Shown: positions 7,464 to 14,774, counted from the first letter of the stretch. The stretch: 23,690 nucleotides of DNA from Algisphaera sp039180025 (GCA_039180025.1 JBCDDZ010000044.1:1-23690); one strand, 5' to 3'. Notes: generated by a model from the sequence alone, not told the origin. A program made the numbers and translations.

Positions 7464-7492
7464 GCGCAAACAAGCCTTTAGCTTGGTTGCGC
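7464..7492. repeat. imperfect inverted repeat
   Basis: GCGCAA-A-CAAGC and GCTTG-G-TTGCGC pair over 11 bp with one A-G mismatch around a CTTTA loop. No T-run follows on either strand. It lies between the 30-codon ORF at 7712-7804 and mdh, both on the - strand, and could act as a terminator-like or stabilising structure. Confidence 0.6.
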
Positions 7493-7711
7493 ACCAGGAT
7501 CCACGGGGCCCGGGATGGACCCGTATGAAATACGGAAGGGCGGCTTGGAAGTGGATCGATCCCGGCCGCGGGCTTGTCGCCGGCGAGGCCCCGCCGGTCG
7601 GCGGGGAGCCTGAGTCGGGCGATTCAAGCGGGCATACGAGGCGGCATCGGGCGGAGTTCCGCGGCGGATCGGGGTGAACCGCCGGGCCCGGCCGGGGGTA
7701 TGATGTCGGGC

Positions 7712-7804
7712 CTAGCAGAGGGCGAGAAAAGCGAGGCCCATGAGGACCAGGACACGCTTACGTTTGGAATTCGGGCCGGCGTTGAGGCGGAAGAGGGTGG
7801 TCAT
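7712..7804 (-). CDS. putative 30-aa membrane microprotein
   Basis: A 30-codon ORF starts ATG at 7804, with AGGAG six bases upstream, and ends TAG at 7712-7714. The product starts MTTLFRLNAGPNSKRKR and ends with a hydrophobic stretch, VLVLMGLAFLALC. The basic run followed by 13 apolar residues resembles a small single-pass membrane peptide; the terminal Cys is its last residue. I recognise no family. It is supported by the good ribosome-binding site and by its position downstream of an AT-rich, promoter-like island (7862-7925). It is too short to be certain. Confidence 0.4.
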   Translation of the reverse strand: MTTLFRLNAGPNSKRKRVLVLMGLAFLALC

Positions 7805-7861
7805 GGGGGGCTCCTGATCTGGGGGATAGGAGAACCATGGCAACGGCGGGGCCTGGTGAAA

Positions 7862-7925
7862 CAACGGTAATAATATTTTATGTAAGTCTATTTAGGTGAT
7901 ACGTTTGAAGCTATTTATCTTGGGA
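7862..7925. promoter_or_regulatory. AT-rich divergent promoter island
   Basis: This stretch (with TAATAATATTTTATG, TCTATTTAGG and GCTATTTATCTTGGG) is strikingly AT-rich in a very GC-rich window. It lies between the 30-codon ORF on the - strand and the secreted AMMECR1-like protein gene on the + strand. It offers -10-like hexamers both ways, for example TATTAT on the - strand and TATTTA on the + strand. The exact start sites cannot be assigned by eye. Confidence 0.45.
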
Positions 7926-7949
7926 AAAAGAGCGAGGCGGTCGCGCGGG

Positions 7950-10019
7950 ATGTGGCGTGGAGGCGACACCCCGGAGCGGCGGTGTCGCTGCACGGCGACG
8001 ACACGCGGAGGGGCACCGGTCAGCGTCCGCCGGGCGAGGCGTGGGCGGGCCGCCGTGGGCCTGCTGCTGGCCGCTGTAGCGGGGGGTTGGGGCGTGTCTG
8101 CCGGGGCCCAGGACGGAGAAACCGGGCGGGTGGTGGTAGGGCTGGACGAATCCCACGGGCGGTCGGCCCACCGGCTGGTGGAGCGGTGGGTGCGCGCGGG
8201 CGGGGTGCCCGGGGAGCGGGCGTCGGCGATCCGGGTTTCGGGGGTGATGGGGCTGCGGGTGACGCTGCGGCTCGACGGGCGGTCGCTGGGCGAGGGGACG
8301 GCGATCCGCAGCGATCTGGAAGCGGTGGTGCGGGATACAGACGGGTTGAGCGGATACGCACTGGGGGCGATCGACCTGGTGGACCTACTCGAACCCGCGG
8401 CGTCGGAGGCGCTGGGCAAGGCGGTGCAGTCGGTGGCCCGGCGGCGGCTGGCGGCGCGGGTGCGGTCGGCCAGCGCCGCCGACGGCGGGAGCACCGCCGG
8501 GGCGGTGACGCCCGAGGAGCTGGGCCCGCAGTTGAACGTCGACCTCCAGATCGCGTACCGGCCGGTGCGGATCGTGATCGGGCCCGAAGCGTCGCGGGAC
8601 ACGATCTACGCCCGTTTTGCGCCGGGGTATCACGGGCTGTTCGCGTTGCCCGAGGGGAGCGGCGTGGGGGAGACGATGGTGTGGCCGGGCACGGCGGTGG
8701 CGGGGAACCTGTCGCCTTCGCGGCAGGTGCTGCGTCTGCTCACGCGGGCGGGGCTGGAGCCGGACCAGACCGACCGGCTGGGCCGGGCCGAGGGGGTCGG
8801 GGTGGGCCGGTTCGAGGTGCTGCACATGGTGCGTCCGCGGGAGGACCAACCGGTGCTGCGGCTGGTGCGGGGCGGGGTGCCGGTGCCCGGGCGTTTCGTG
8901 GACGAAGCCACGGTCGAGGGGATGTCCGACCGGATCGGGCTGCACCTCTACGGCCGGTTCATCACGGGCCGGCGGGTGCGGGGCCCCTACCGCCCGTCGC
9001 GGGGCGAGTACCAGCCGGCGTTGGCGGGGGACCTGGAGTCGGCGTTGGCGGCGTATGCGATGTCGCGTTATGCGCGGTGGAAGGAACGTGACGGGGAACT
9101 CGACGGGTTTTACGCGGGGATCCACCGCCGGATGCGTGGGGTGGTGGACGCGGTGGTGGGGCGGGTCTTCGCGGCCGAGGCCGAGGACGGCGGGGCGACG
9201 CGGGGGGCGGACGCGGTGACGGTGTCGTTTGGTTTGCTGACGGTATTGGAGTCGCCGGCCGAGGCGTTCGACCCGGCGATGGGTCCGAGGCTCGCGGGGT
9301 GGCTGCTGGACCGGATCGACCCCGACACCGGCCGGCTGACGCTGGGCGACGCAGACGAGCCGGGGGTCCCGATGGCGAACACCGCGGCGGTGCTGGCGGC
9401 GGTGTCGGCGTGGTACGAGCGGACCCGGGACCCGGCAGCGGGGGCGACGCTGGCGGCGATGTTCGACGCGATCTGGGCCGAGGGCGGCGGCGAGTTCGAG
9501 GTCAATTCCCTGCCGTGGGTGATCCAGGCGTGGACCCGGGCGAAGGGGCTGCTGGTGGACGCCGGGCAGATCGATGAGGCGGTGGCGTCGGCGCGGGACG
9601 ACGACCTGGGCCGGGTGCCGGGGCTGATCGCGGAGCTGCAGGTGGTGGACCGGCCGACCCTGGGCCCGGCGGACGTGCTCGGCGGGGTGGTCCTGCTGCC
9701 CGGCCCCGAGGGGAGCCCGCCCAACCCGGCGTGGCAGACCGCGCAGCTCCTGAGTTTTCAAGCCACGGCCCTGCGTTCGCCCGGGATCGTGTCCCGCTCC
9801 GACCGCCCGGGGGTGCTCCTGACCACGGCGGGCGCGGCGCGGTTCGTGGCTCAGCTCATGATCGACGCCCCGAGTTGCTTTGCCGCCCCCAGCCCGTCCG
9901 AGGCGGTCGGCGGGGTGCGGCTGTCCTTGTGGGACAACACGCTGGAGATCGCGCCGTCTGCCTTATCGCTGCTCGCGCTACTGGAGATGCGCGAGACTTC
10001 CGAGGCGCTGCGGGAATAG
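7950..10019 (+). CDS. secreted protein with AMMECR1-like region and helical repeat domain
   Basis: This encodes about 689 residues of unknown function. An Arg-rich segment and a hydrophobic core (RRGRAAVGLLLAAVAGGWG) ending near SAGAQ look like a signal peptide, with an unusually long leader of about 28 residues before it. The next 250 residues resemble AMMECR1 domains: GVMGLRVTLRLDGRSLGEG, then an ARFAPGYHGLFALPEG block, and LLTRAGLEPD followed by VGRFEVLHM. The C-terminal half is helical, with repeats such as MANTAAVLAAVSAWYERT and LPWVIQAWTRAKG that recall an alpha/alpha toroid. Both assignments are from memory of motifs. ATG 7950 is chosen; GTG 7896 in the same frame (707 residues) is possible. 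Codons are strongly G-ending. The PP2C gene follows after 37 bp. Confidence 0.75.
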   Translation: MWRGGDTPERRCRCTATTRGGAPVSVRRARRGRAAVGLLLAAVAGGWGVSAGAQDGETGRVVVGLDESHGRSAHRLVERWVRAGGVPGERASAIRVSGVMGLRVTLRLDGRSLGEGTAIRSDLEAVVRDTDGLSGYALGAIDLVDLLEPAASEALGKAVQSVARRRLAARVRSASAADGGSTAGAVTPEELGPQLNVDLQIAYRPVRIVIGPEASRDTIYARFAPGYHGLFALPEGSGVGETMVWPGTAVAGNLSPSRQVLRLLTRAGLEPDQTDRLGRAEGVGVGRFEVLHMVRPREDQPVLRLVRGGVPVPGRFVDEATVEGMSDRIGLHLYGRFITGRRVRGPYRPSRGEYQPALAGDLESALAAYAMSRYARWKERDGELDGFYAGIHRRMRGVVDAVVGRVFAAEAEDGGATRGADAVTVSFGLLTVLESPAEAFDPAMGPRLAGWLLDRIDPDTGRLTLGDADEPGVPMANTAAVLAAVSAWYERTRDPAAGATLAAMFDAIWAEGGGEFEVNSLPWVIQAWTRAKGLLVDAGQIDEAVASARDDDLGRVPGLIAELQVVDRPTLGPADVLGGVVLLPGPEGSPPNPAWQTAQLLSFQATALRSPGIVSRSDRPGVLLTTAGAARFVAQLMIDAPSCFAAPSPSEAVGGVRLSLWDNTLEIAPSALSLLALLEMRETSEALRE

Positions 10020-10040
10020 AGGGCCCCGCGTTCAAAGCGG

Positions 10041-10046
10041 TATTAT
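10041..10046 (+). promoter_or_regulatory. putative -10 box for the PP2C gene
   Basis: TATTAT ends 10 nt before ATG 10057. It overlaps an alternative in-frame ATG at 10045, which argues for 10057 as the start. Transcription from it would give a leader of only a few nucleotides. Confidence 0.35.
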
Positions 10047-10056
10047 GGCGGGGCTC

Positions 10057-11403
10057 ATGCCAAGCCACCTCCCCCAACTCCGACACGCGGTTTTGACGGA
10101 CGTGGGCCGCCGGCGGCTGGCGAACGAAGACGCCGTCGCGGTGGATGAACGGCTGGGGCTGTTTGTGGTCTGCGACGGGGTGGGCGGCCGCCCCTCGGGC
10201 GAGGCGGCGTCGCAGATCGTGTCCCACACCCTGGCCCACGCGCTGCGGCGGCGGATCCGGGGGCTCAAACGGCTCGACGGCGAGCTGATCCAGAAGCTGC
10301 TATTCGAGTCCGCCGTGACCATGAACGAGCAGATGTATCTGCACAGCCAGATCGTGCCCGCGCTCCAGGGGATGGGCTGCACACTGGTGGCGGTGCTGCT
10401 CGACGCCCGGTCGGTGTTCTACCTCCACGCCGGGGATTCGCGGATCTACCTGCTGCGCGGCGGGAAGCTTCGCCCCCTGACCCGGGACCACACGCACACC
10501 GAGCAGAAGTTCAAGACCGAAGCCCGCACCGGCGACCTGATCGACGCGGGGGAGCGGCGGCTCCTGATGGAGTACATCGGCAAGCCCGAAGACCTGGTGC
10601 CCACGGTCGGGTCGATGGCGCTGCGGCCCGGGGACCGGCTGCTGCTGTGCAGCGACGGGCTGACCGACCCCGTGGACGACGCAGTCATTAAAGATCTGCT
10701 GACGGTACACGCCGAGCCCGCCGCGGCGTGCGGGGCGCTGGTCGAGGCGGCGAACGAAGCCGGCGGCCCGGACAACATCTCCGCTGCGGTGATCGACTAC
10801 GAAGGCGAGCGCCCGATGACCCCCGCCGACCGGCTGCCGGTGCCCGGGACCCCGGTGGAACTGCCCCACGGCGTGGCCGAGCGGACCCGCCACGCCCTGG
10901 CCCTCTTGGAGCAAGACCTGGCCTGGTTAAAGCAGGGGGCGGTCGAATCGGGCCACCCCAGCCTGCTCACCGCCCTGGCCGCGGCCAAGCGGCGGCTGGG
11001 CAAGGAAGCCTACCGCGACTTCCTGGCCCGCCACCCCGAGCAGTCGGCGTCGCACGTGTTTCACCAGTGCTGCACGTCCCCGGACTCGCAGTGGCGTCAG
11101 CAATACCAACGCCACCTGCTCCAACTCGAAGAGCCCCTGCAGCGCCTCACCGCCGGCGGGATCAGGCTGAGCCCGGTCCTGAAAAATGACGAAACCGCCT
11201 GCATCTACCGCGACCTCTGGACCGGCTGGCGGCGCGTCGAGCAGCGCTACTTCCAGACCTGCCAGCGCGACGCGATCCACGACACCGAGCAGACCCTCAA
11301 CATCCTGATCGACCACATGCTCCAGAGCGTCCAGACCCTCACGGGCCTCCTGTATTTCCTCCCCCGGTTTATGCGCGAGAGCCGGGAGCTACGGCCCAAA
11401 TGA
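10057..11403 (+). CDS. PP2C-family Ser/Thr protein phosphatase with C-terminal extension
   Basis: This is a metal-dependent protein phosphatase of 448 residues, predicted cytosolic. The catalytic domain (about 1-245) has the full motif set: RLANEDAVAVDE (Asn23, Glu24, Asp25), VCDGVGGRPSGE (Asp40-Gly44), GCTLVAVLLD, LHAGDSRIYLLRGG, LCSDGLTD (about 196-203) and GGPDNIS (about 235-241). These are the usual metal-binding aspartates. The remaining 200 residues are helical and unrelated to any domain I recognise, with QDLAWLKQGAVES, YRDFLARHPEQ and TACIYRDLWTGWRRVEQRYF; they contain a CC pair in FHQCCTSPDS. No kinase gene is nearby. The frame is open far upstream, but conservation begins here. It lies 37 bp after the secreted AMMECR1-like gene. 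Confidence 0.9.
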   Translation: MPSHLPQLRHAVLTDVGRRRLANEDAVAVDERLGLFVVCDGVGGRPSGEAASQIVSHTLAHALRRRIRGLKRLDGELIQKLLFESAVTMNEQMYLHSQIVPALQGMGCTLVAVLLDARSVFYLHAGDSRIYLLRGGKLRPLTRDHTHTEQKFKTEARTGDLIDAGERRLLMEYIGKPEDLVPTVGSMALRPGDRLLLCSDGLTDPVDDAVIKDLLTVHAEPAAACGALVEAANEAGGPDNISAAVIDYEGERPMTPADRLPVPGTPVELPHGVAERTRHALALLEQDLAWLKQGAVESGHPSLLTALAAAKRRLGKEAYRDFLARHPEQSASHVFHQCCTSPDSQWRQQYQRHLLQLEEPLQRLTAGGIRLSPVLKNDETACIYRDLWTGWRRVEQRYFQTCQRDAIHDTEQTLNILIDHMLQSVQTLTGLLYFLPRFMRESRELRPK

Positions 11404-11774
11404 AGCGGGGGCTGGCCTCCGCGGATGACCCCGCTCCCGGCGGACGGGTCCATTGTGGAGCTGCTCTACTCAACGCCGAGCCGCCGGAGTGGCCGGTCGC
11501 CTCGAGGCCGCGGCCGTATCCGTGACGGCTACAGCGTGGTGCAAACGAACCGAGGGTGCGCACGCCGAGGCACCGCCTACGCCCCCGAAACCGGAGCCGA
11601 CGTCTTTTTTTATGCATCGCCTCCCGCAAGGTTTAGCCGCCCGCTCCCCCGCCGACGACACCCCGGTGCGCACCGGCGTTGCGCCGGGGCACGCGGTGTG
11701 ACGGCCCGGTTCCGTGAACGCGGGTGGGCCCGTCGGGGTATAGATTAGAAGCTGTCGTGAAGGAGACGAACGTG
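11404..11774. other. 371-bp intergenic region with nested GC inverted repeats
   Basis: I see no supported gene. A + strand ORF from GTG 11453 to 11701 has no family resemblance and odd composition. A T7 run at 11604-11610 lacks a convincing stem before it. At 11658-11699 several inverted repeats overlap: the palindrome CCGGTGCGCACCGG (11663-11676), the hairpin CCGGCG-TTG-CGCCGG (11673-11687) and an outer ACACC/GGTGT pair. TATAGAT at 11739-11745 is a likely -10 for the next gene. Confidence 0.5.
11739..11745 (+). promoter_or_regulatory. putative -10 box of the beta-helix gene
   Basis: TATAGAT lies about 30 nt before ATG 11775, leaving a short leader that contains AAGGAG (11760-11765), a good Shine-Dalgarno sequence. 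The -35 region is unclear. Confidence 0.4.
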
Positions 11775-13585
11775 ATGAAGTTTGGTGCGGATGGTTTGGC
11801 CGGCGGCGGCGGTCGTGGGGCGGTGTTTGGCTGGTCGGTCTTGGCGGTGCTGCTGCTTGGGCTGGGGGGGGGGTGAGCCCCCAATTGGCGGCGCAGACGC
11901 TCACCGGCAGCGCGACGGTCGAGGTTCAGGTCGATGCCGGGCCGGTGACGGAAGAGCTCGACGCGCTGCGGGACCGCCTCGACGAGGCCGAGCGTGAACG
12001 GGAGGAACTCCGCCGTCTGCTCGGCACCCTCGGTGCCCCGCCCGACCCCCCCCCCGGGAATTCCCCCGAAACACCCCCCGGAACACCCCCCGGAACACCC
12101 CCGGACCTTTCCGCCGGCACCCCGGCCGACGCCGTGTCCCCGCCGACTTATGGATCCGATGGGTTCACCCCGATCACGCCCTCGGCGGACAGCCGGGTGG
12201 TCTACGTCTCCTCGTCGCGGGGCAGCGACCGCAACCACGGGCTCTCGCCGGACGCGCCGCTGCGCAGCGTGTACGCGGGCTATCGCCGACTTCGGCACGG
12301 GTTTCCGGACCACCTGCTGTTTTTTGCCGGCGACACCTTCGCGGAGAACCTGGGCAAGATCGACAAGTCCGGGCGGAGCGCGCAGGAGCCGATGGTCTTC
12401 GGCGTCTACGTCGATCCGCAGAAGCCGGACCTGCCGCGTCCGATCTTCTTCTCGCCCGGCGAGAGCTGGGCGTTCAAGGATTTCCGGGCCAATGGGAGCC
12501 ACCTGGTGTTCCGCGGTCTGCACTTGATGGCCCCCCACCGCGACGCGCGTCGGCCGGGCTTCAACCCCCTGGCCCTCACGCCCGAGCAGTGGAAGCACAG
12601 CGGGCTCCGCTTCCTGGGCGACGCCCAGAACATCACGGTCGAAGACTGCGTCCTCGAGCTGTTCAAGTTCGGCCTCGTCTTCCAATCGGACCCCGACCAC
12701 GGGTTGATGCGCAACATCCGGCTGCACCGTGTCGTCGTCGCCGACAGCTTCGGCCACTGGGACAAGAAGATCGCCGGCCACAGCTCCGGGCTCTACGCGC
12801 AGTACATCGACGGGCTCGCCATCACCGACAGCGTCTTCGATCACAACGGTTGGAACACGATGGTCCAAGGCGCGGGCAAGACCAAGTTCAACCACAACCT
12901 CTACATCCAGAAAGACTGCCAGAACGTCGCGGTCAGGCGTTCGATCATGGCCCGCGGGGCGTCCCACGGCTTGCAGCTCCGCTCGGGCGGCGTGGTGGAA
13001 GACTGCCTGTTTGTCGGCAACGCGCTGGCGTTCTACGTCGCCCGCCGGCCGAGCGTCGTCAAGGACAACGTCGTGATGCACTCGGCGGACCTGGGCGAAG
13101 GCAAGGCCGACCGCCGCGGCCACGGGATCGAGACGCTGCCGGTTCAGAGCGCGGAGATCACCGGCAACATCATTTCCCAGAAGGGCGGGACCGCCGACTT
13201 CGCGCCCGCGATCGGGATCACCTGGGCCAAGGGCGCGGGCCGCTGGCTGGACGGCCGGCCGTACCGGGTGACGCTTGTCGGCAACCGGGTCCACGCCTGG
13301 CCGCGTTACGAGGGCCGGGAGAGCGCTATCGACATCACCGGCGCGGCGGAGGTGCAGGACAACCGGGACAACCAGGTCGACCGGGCGTCGGGGGGCACGT
13401 TCGACGCGGCGCAGTGGCGCGAGCCGGGCCGCGATGTCGCGGGCTACGCCGCGACGCTCGGGCTCGACGCGAGCCTCGAGGCGTTCCTGATGCGGGCCCG
13501 CCAACGGCCGCGCGGGTTGTGGGACGACCGGTTCGCCGCGCCCGGGGTCAATGCGTATATCCGCGAGGGCTTCACGGCGCGTTGA
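11775..13585 (+). CDS. secreted right-handed beta-helix protein, frame interrupted at a G10 tract
   Basis: ATG 11775 with AAGGAG upstream opens a clear signal peptide (WSVLAVLLLGLGGG) that hits TGA at 11874 just after ten G (11864-11873). The frame starting within the tract (GTG 11873, 570 codons to 13585) continues with VSPQLAAQTLTG, a fitting cleavage region. One extra G, or two fewer, would join them into a protein of about 603 residues. Then come a coiled coil (VTEELDALRDRLDEAERERE), a Pro linker with GTPP repeats, and a parallel beta-helix fold starting VVYVSSSRGSDRNHGLSPDAPL. Strand turns follow such as ITVEDCVLELFKFGLVF and LAITDSVFDHNGWN. The fold is common in polysaccharide lyases and surface proteins; no catalytic residues can be assigned. 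The break could be a sequencing error, a pseudogene or a phase-variable switch. Confidence 0.8.
11864..11873 (+). repeat. G10 homopolymer tract at the frame break
   Basis: Ten consecutive G occur at the end of the signal-peptide coding part of the beta-helix gene. The reading frame upstream ends at TGA immediately after the tract, while the long downstream frame starts inside it. A tract of 11 or 8 G would restore one frame. Confidence 0.9.
12046..12104 (+). repeat. C10 tract and 12-bp in-frame GTPP repeats
   Basis: A run of ten C (12046-12055) precedes nearly three copies of a 12-bp unit, GGAACACCCCCC, encoding Gly-Thr-Pro-Pro (first copy altered to Glu-Thr-Pro-Pro). The block encodes the disordered linker between coiled coil and beta-helix. 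Five C-runs of at least five bases make the - strand a candidate G-quadruplex. Confidence 0.85.
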
Positions 13586-13611
13586 CAACCCCGCCGCGTC
13601 CCGGCGATCAT
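13582..13611 (+). promoter_or_regulatory. putative rpiB promoter
   Basis: TTGACA (13582-13587) overlaps the stop codon of the beta-helix gene. Eighteen bases later GATCAT (13606-13611) matches TATAAT at four of six positions. This gives a leader of about 40 nt before ATG 13658. Confidence 0.4.
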
Positions 13612-13657
13612 GCGGCCCCGTTCGAACCCGCCGTTTTGCCCGCCGGAGTACCTGCCC

Positions 13658-14107
13658 ATGAAGATCGCCATCGCCTGTGACCACGGCGGATTCCCCCTGA
13701 AGCAGCCGATGATCGACGTGGTCGAGTCGATGGGCCATACGGTCAACGACCTGGGCGCCCACGAGCTGGACCCGCACGACGACTACCCCGACTTCGCCCG
13801 GTACATCGGGCAGGCGATCCAGCACGGCCACGCCGACAAAGGCGTCCTGCTCTGCGGCTCGGGCGTCGGGGCGTGCATCGCGGCCAACAAGCAGCGGGGC
13901 ATCCGCGCGTCGGTGTGCCACGACGTCTACTCGGCGCACCAGGGCGTCGAGCACGACGCGATGAACGTGCTCTGCCTCGGGTCGCGGATCATCGGCCCGC
14001 AGCTGGCCGAGGACCTGGTCCGGGCGTTCGTCAAGGCCGAGTTCAGCCCGGCCGAGCGGTTCCAGCGCCGGCTGGACAAGGTCAACGCGCTGGAAAAAAC
14101 CAGTTAG
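13658..14107 (+). CDS. rpiB: ribose-5-phosphate isomerase B
   Basis: This enzyme interconverts ribose 5-phosphate and ribulose 5-phosphate in the pentose phosphate pathway. The protein has 149 residues, the normal length. Key sites are ACDHGGFPLK (Asp8, His9), the phosphate/catalytic loop GVLLCGSGVGACIAANK with Cys66 at the expected catalytic position, RASVCHDVYSAHQGVEHDAMNVLCLGSR with His99, and the conserved C-terminal helix. I chose ATG 13658 because the conserved start MKIAIACDHGG begins there and GGAG lies 9 nt upstream; an in-frame ATG at 13610 adds 16 unconserved residues. The RpiB/LacA/LacB family also includes sugar isomerases with other substrates, so ribose phosphate is a family-level assignment. 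Confidence 0.93.
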   Translation: MKIAIACDHGGFPLKQPMIDVVESMGHTVNDLGAHELDPHDDYPDFARYIGQAIQHGHADKGVLLCGSGVGACIAANKQRGIRASVCHDVYSAHQGVEHDAMNVLCLGSRIIGPQLAEDLVRAFVKAEFSPAERFQRRLDKVNALEKTS

Positions 14108-14224
14108 CACCCACTGCGCGACGTACATTTGTCTTTCGCGAACAACCGGGCCGTGACTTGGCTGCAATAAATGCGTGATGACGAAGCCGCGGCCTCGTAG
14201 TCTTCGCATCGGGGGGGAGGCGTT

Positions 14225-14716
14225 TTACCGCGGGGTATCGCAGTTCCAGCAAACCCCGAAGTTGCTGGGGCAGGGTTCTCGGCAAGCGGAGCAGATCCAG
14301 TCCCGGCCGTCGTCGAGGTGCGGCGGGGCGGGCGGCTCGGGCATCGGTTCGCCCTGGGTCAGACGGCGGATCAGGTCGATGGCTTCGAGGTAGTGACCCG
14401 GCGGTACGCCGACGGGCGGGGCGGGCTGCGAAAGAATGGTTCGGCTGTACGAGCCCAGCGCCGCGTCGAAGTTGTTCTGTAGCCGGAGGAACGGGAGCTG
14501 ATACGCCTCGAAGAGGGTCACGATCTCTTGGGTGGCGAGTACCGCTTGGCCGTCGGCGTAGAGGGTCGGCATGTCGCCGGCGGGCACGAACTCCTCCAAC
14601 GTAAACGCCCGCCCGCATTCCGGGCAGACGTGCTGCGGCAGCCCGGCGAGCGGGTAGGCGCACGCCGGGCAACTCAGGCCCAGGTCGGGTACGGGCAGTT
14701 GGTCAAGGTCAAACAT
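14225..14716 (-). CDS. zinc-ribbon protein with DUF2007-like centre
   Basis: This 163-residue soluble protein has two zinc-binding ends. The N-terminal ribbon is LSCPACAYPLAGLPQHVCPECG (Cys16, 19, 31, 34). The C-terminal pair is WICSACREPCPSNFGVCWNCDTPR (Cys142, 145, 156, 159, with an extra Cys149). Between them, GDMPTLYADGQAVLATQEIVTLFEAYQLPFLRL (48-79) resembles the DUF2007 fold, where a short strand-helix unit is thought to bind a small ligand. ATG 14716 starts a sensible N-terminus; a GTG at 14764 in frame is possible. No Shine-Dalgarno sequence is visible. Upstream, 58 bp away, lies the oxidoreductase gene on the same strand. Proteins of this plan are familiar from planctomycetes, with no known role. 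Confidence 0.72.
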   Translation of the reverse strand: MFDLDQLPVPDLGLSCPACAYPLAGLPQHVCPECGRAFTLEEFVPAGDMPTLYADGQAVLATQEIVTLFEAYQLPFLRLQNNFDAALGSYSRTILSQPAPPVGVPPGHYLEAIDLIRRLTQGEPMPEPPAPPHLDDGRDWICSACREPCPSNFGVCWNCDTPR

Positions 14717-14774
14717 CGGCAGATACGCACGGGGGTGAAACAAAACCGGCACAAGAGACGGCACGGGCGCGACC

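Larger units (their letters stand above)
7338..7711. other. non-coding region upstream of mdh with several inverted repeats
   Basis: I see no convincing gene here. It holds the likely mdh promoter, an imperfect 11-bp hairpin at 7464-7492, CCGTAT-GAA-ATACGG at 7521-7535, the palindrome GGATCGATCC at 7553-7562 and a 7-bp GC hairpin at 7589-7606. A + strand ORF of 64 codons (7483-7677) has no recognisable protein character. The density of hairpins suggests a structured RNA or a regulatory leader, but no known riboswitch class is apparent. Confidence 0.5.

Noticed and set aside
7338..7469. N-terminal extension of malate dehydrogenase to 7469
   Set aside because: The conserved N-terminus and a good Shine-Dalgarno sequence place the start at 7337; the extension covers the promoter region.
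7483..7677. A + strand ORF of 64 codons upstream of mdh
   Set aside because: The translation is low in hydrophobic residues and has no motif; hairpins explain the sequence better.
8385..9761. A 458-codon open frame on the - strand
   Set aside because: Antisense to the AMMECR1-like protein gene; rich in Arg, His and Pro with no motif.
11604..11610. T7 run as a terminator of the PP2C gene
   Set aside because: No stable stem lies directly before it on the + strand.
11453..11701. A GTG-started + strand ORF of 82 codons between the PP2C and beta-helix genes
   Set aside because: No ribosome-binding site or family resemblance; its end overlaps palindromic GC repeats that look non-coding.
11633..14209. 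An 858-codon open frame on the - strand
   Set aside because: It lies antisense to the beta-helix gene and rpiB, both with clear family motifs. Its translation is a Val/Asp/Arg-rich string typical of reverse frames in GC-rich DNA.
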